From Methanofollis tationis (GTDB lineage: Archaea; Halobacteriota; Methanomicrobia; Methanomicrobiales; Methanofollaceae), in assembly GCF_013377755.1 (NCBI RefSeq), contig NZ_JABXWR010000001.1, positions 62,001 through 126,000 of the forward strand: a stretch of 64,000 nucleotides of DNA, written 5' to 3'. Positions 62,000-64,000 of this stretch are shown piece after piece. Below the pieces are notes generated by a model that was given only the letters and a program-made list of their open reading frames with translations, was not told the DNA's origin and made no database searches. Made by a program: the position numbers and the translations under genes. Within the stretch, counting starts at the first letter, position 1. Every line of letters starts with the position of its first letter.

Positions 62000-63720
62000 G
62001 CCGCCACCCCCGCGAGCACCGGGCAGACCGGCCCCTCCCCGAAATCCAGGAGGAGGAGGGCGTGGGAGGCGCGGGTCGCCCCGACATAATAGACCCGCCG
62101 CTCCTCGGCCCGCCGCACCGGGTCGGCGAGGTCGTCCAGGCGGTTCTTCAGGTAGCCGGTGTGCAGGAGCACCACCGCCGCCTCAAGCCCTTTTGCGGCG
62201 TGGACCGTGTCCACCCGCACCATATCGGGCGGGATCTCTGAGCCCCGCTGCCGCTCCCGGGCGAGACATGCGTGGATCTGCGAGACGATCCAGGGGCGCA
62301 GGTTCAGGGCGTCGAAGATCCGCACCCCCTGCCGCCCCCCGGTCAGGGCATAGAGATCGCCCATCCGCACCGGCCCCTGCTTTGCCCTGATCCGCAGGGC
62401 GGTGAGGGCGGCGGTCCGCTCCCGCCCGTCGAGAGTCGAGAGGACCAGGGCCTCGGCCTCGACGGTCGGCACCGGATCGATCTCGCACCCGGCGAGGTAC
62501 CGGGCGATCGCCCGCGTCAGGGTCCACGGGCTGACCGTCACGGTCTCGAGGGCGCCCCGGTCCCGGCCGATCCGCACCCCGGTCCAGAACCGCACCCGGC
62601 CGGCCCTGATCCCGCTGCACGGGACGCCCGCGGCAGAGAGGGCATGGGCGAGGCTGCCGGCCCCCTTCCGGTAGCGGGAGAGGATAAACACCGGATGGCG
62701 CTCTCCCGGCAGGGTGCGGGCGTAGGCGATCGCGTTCTCTACCTGCCGGGCAAGCCCTTCGGCCGTCCCCGGGCAGACGTGGTGCACCTGCCCGTCCCGG
62801 TCGCACGGGGAGACGTTCGCCGGGCGGCTCAGGATCGTCTCGGCCGCCGCCATGATCCGGGACGGGCAGCGGTGCGAGACCGGGCGGGACGCCGGCCCGG
62901 TCGCCCCCCGGTCCTCGGCGTCGATGGTGAGGAAGAGTGCGGGATCGCACCCCCGGAACCCGTATATCGACTGGTCCTCGTCCCCGGCCACATAGATCCG
63001 GCAGGTCTCCGGGCGGGCGGCCCACTGCCGGATCAGGGCGTCCTGCGCCGGGGAAACGTCCTGGTACTCGTCCACGACCAGGACCCGGGCCGGCGGGGGG
63101 AGTTCGTGGTCGAGGGCCAGGCGCACGTAGTCCTCATGCTCGAAGAGGCCGCGTTCGGTTTTATATGCCGACCATGCGTCGAGGAGGTCTTCGATAGGCC
63201 AGGCATACCCCGGGACCGAGAGCCCCAGGGCGGCCGCCGCCTCCCGCCAGTCTTTGGGCGGGCGCAGGGTCGCCGAGAGGTAGGCGGCGAGGGCGATCAC
63301 CTGGTTGCCGACCGGGAGGTCGGAACGGGTGCGCTCCTCCTCGTCGTCGGCTCCGATCGCCGGGTCGAAGGCGAGAGCGTATGCATCCATGAAGGTCCGG
63401 TAGACCCCGGCCTTTTTCCGGTCGCCGGGCTGGAGCACCTGCTCACGCGGGCTCTCGATCAGGCCGGCGGCCAGGCACTGCCTGAGGGCCGCACCGTGGA
63501 TTGTCGTGCACATCGCCGCGATCGCCCTCGCGTCGGCGTCGGGAAAGACCGCGGCGTGCAGGCGGGCGGCCAGGTCGGCGGCCTGCGAGCGGGAGAAGGT
63601 CATCACTGCCAGGTCTGAGGTCCCGGCCCCGGCGGCCGCTTCGGTCCGGCAGTACTCGATCAGGGTCGAAGACTTCCCGGCGCCCGGTCCGCCCCGCCAC
63701 CGGATCAGGTCGGCCGTCAT
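61996..63720 (-). CDS. UvrD/Rep-type superfamily 1 DNA helicase
   Basis: 574 residues from ATG 63720 (GGAGGCGG 8 bp upstream; the frame continues to 63861 without family similarity). It is an ATP-driven 3'-5' helicase. Walker A is GGPGAGKSSTLIEY (10-23), VMTFSRSQA is motif Ia, VVDEYQDVSPAQ (DEYQD 217-221) is motif II, AGDEDQSIYGFRG motif III, and VRVDTVHAAKGLEA with YVGATRA motifs V-VI. It is shorter than chromosomal UvrD (about 700), like helicases of mobile elements. It is translationally coupled to the Toprim primase. Confidence 0.92.
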   Translation of the reverse strand: MTADLIRWRGGPGAGKSSTLIEYCRTEAAAGAGTSDLAVMTFSRSQAADLAARLHAAVFPDADARAIAAMCTTIHGAALRQCLAAGLIESPREQVLQPGDRKKAGVYRTFMDAYALAFDPAIGADDEEERTRSDLPVGNQVIALAAYLSATLRPPKDWREAAAALGLSVPGYAWPIEDLLDAWSAYKTERGLFEHEDYVRLALDHELPPPARVLVVDEYQDVSPAQDALIRQWAARPETCRIYVAGDEDQSIYGFRGCDPALFLTIDAEDRGATGPASRPVSHRCPSRIMAAAETILSRPANVSPCDRDGQVHHVCPGTAEGLARQVENAIAYARTLPGERHPVFILSRYRKGAGSLAHALSAAGVPCSGIRAGRVRFWTGVRIGRDRGALETVTVSPWTLTRAIARYLAGCEIDPVPTVEAEALVLSTLDGRERTAALTALRIRAKQGPVRMGDLYALTGGRQGVRIFDALNLRPWIVSQIHACLARERQRGSEIPPDMVRVDTVHAAKGLEAAVVLLHTGYLKNRLDDLADPVRRAEERRVYYVGATRASHALLLLDFGEGPVCPVLAGVAA

Positions 63721-64000
63721 GCAGACCGCCTCCATCGATCGCGCGCGAGGGTTGAAGGCTCCTCTCTTTTCTGCATCGTCCCGGGTCGCGGTCCCGTACA
63801 GGAGAGCACCTGTTCCGGGTGTACCGGGATGCACGATCCGAAGGTGGAACAGAAAAACCATGCACCTGGGTATCCGATTCGCATACTATCGAATATGCGT
63901 CGAGGTGATCCGCCTGTTCCACCTGTACCGGGTAAAAACATCCTCGCACGTTTTCGTGCAGGCCTCTCCCTCGCGTGCGGTACAGAGGGGGCATCCCGGA
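63721..64000. promoter_or_regulatory. Repeat-rich region upstream of the helicase/primase operon
   Basis: 280 bp without a supported gene. Two 20-bp direct repeats (63809-63828 and 63913-63932), CCTGTTCC-NNN-TGTACCGGG, match at 17 positions. AGGTGGAACAG (63842-63852) and CTGTTCCACCT (63914-63924) form an 11-bp inverted repeat, and CGCATA (63880-63885) with TATGCG (63894-63899) a second inside it. The pattern suits an operator or a replication origin for the module downstream. No coding frame across it is convincing. Confidence 0.5.

Noticed and set aside
60968-63618. Several long plus-strand frames at the right edge
   Set aside because: They are antisense to the Toprim primase and helicase, which carry Walker, DEYQD and Toprim motifs.

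Overview
The window looks like chromosome of a high-GC methanogenic archaeon of the order Methanomicrobiales (Methanofollis/Methanoculleus-like; the genus is an inference). Support: 6-phospho-3-hexuloisomerase, citramalate/isopropylmalate synthase with ilvBH, families largely confined to methanogens or archaea (DUF4013, DUF1894, DUF365), archaeal TATA boxes about 25 bp before several starts (leaderless mRNAs), and dispersed insertion sequences. I see no tRNA, rRNA or CRISPR array.

Layout. 1-2.7 kb: a PAPS-reductase-like gene running off the left edge and divergent purH. 2.88-4.03 kb: a 1147-bp IS5-family element sitting in the first codons of a DUF4013 gene. 4.0-36.5 kb: mostly housekeeping. 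It holds an M42 peptidase/aminotransferase/hxlB operon, a glutaredoxin plus ferredoxin-thioredoxin-reductase/rubredoxin pair, a HAD/PIN/CARF-like operon, an iron/cobalamin-type ABC importer, lipoproteins, a metallo-beta-lactamase/rhodanese protein, a DUF255 protein, a RecQ-like helicase, a cation transporter with a NifX-like tail, a duplicated PKD surface protein, a DEAD-box helicase, a sodium symporter with a 36-residue partner, and the branched-chain amino acid operon. The 3' part of a DUF4013 gene lies at 35.65-36.01 kb next to an IS256 fragment and a second, inverted copy of the 1147-bp element. Inverting the segment between the two IS copies would put the DUF4013 pieces back in line, so I infer an IS-mediated inversion of about 32.5 kb.

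38-57 kb is a defence island, mainly on the minus strand. A type I restriction-modification operon (hsdM, DUF1016 nuclease, small membrane protein, hsdS, fic, hsdR) is split by about 9 kb of inserted material: IS copies and remnants, a type II restriction-modification pair, a possible defence protein, and an HNH/HIT pair. A 55-bp duplicated palindromic operator lies directly before fic-hsdR. EVE and DUF365 (PUA-like) genes flank hsdM.

57-64 kb is a second accessory region: a winged-helix regulator with a partner gene behind a perfect 16-bp palindrome, a complete IS5-family element with a 4-bp target duplication, and a helicase/Toprim-primase module of virus or plasmid type that begins downstream of a repeat-rich region at the right edge.
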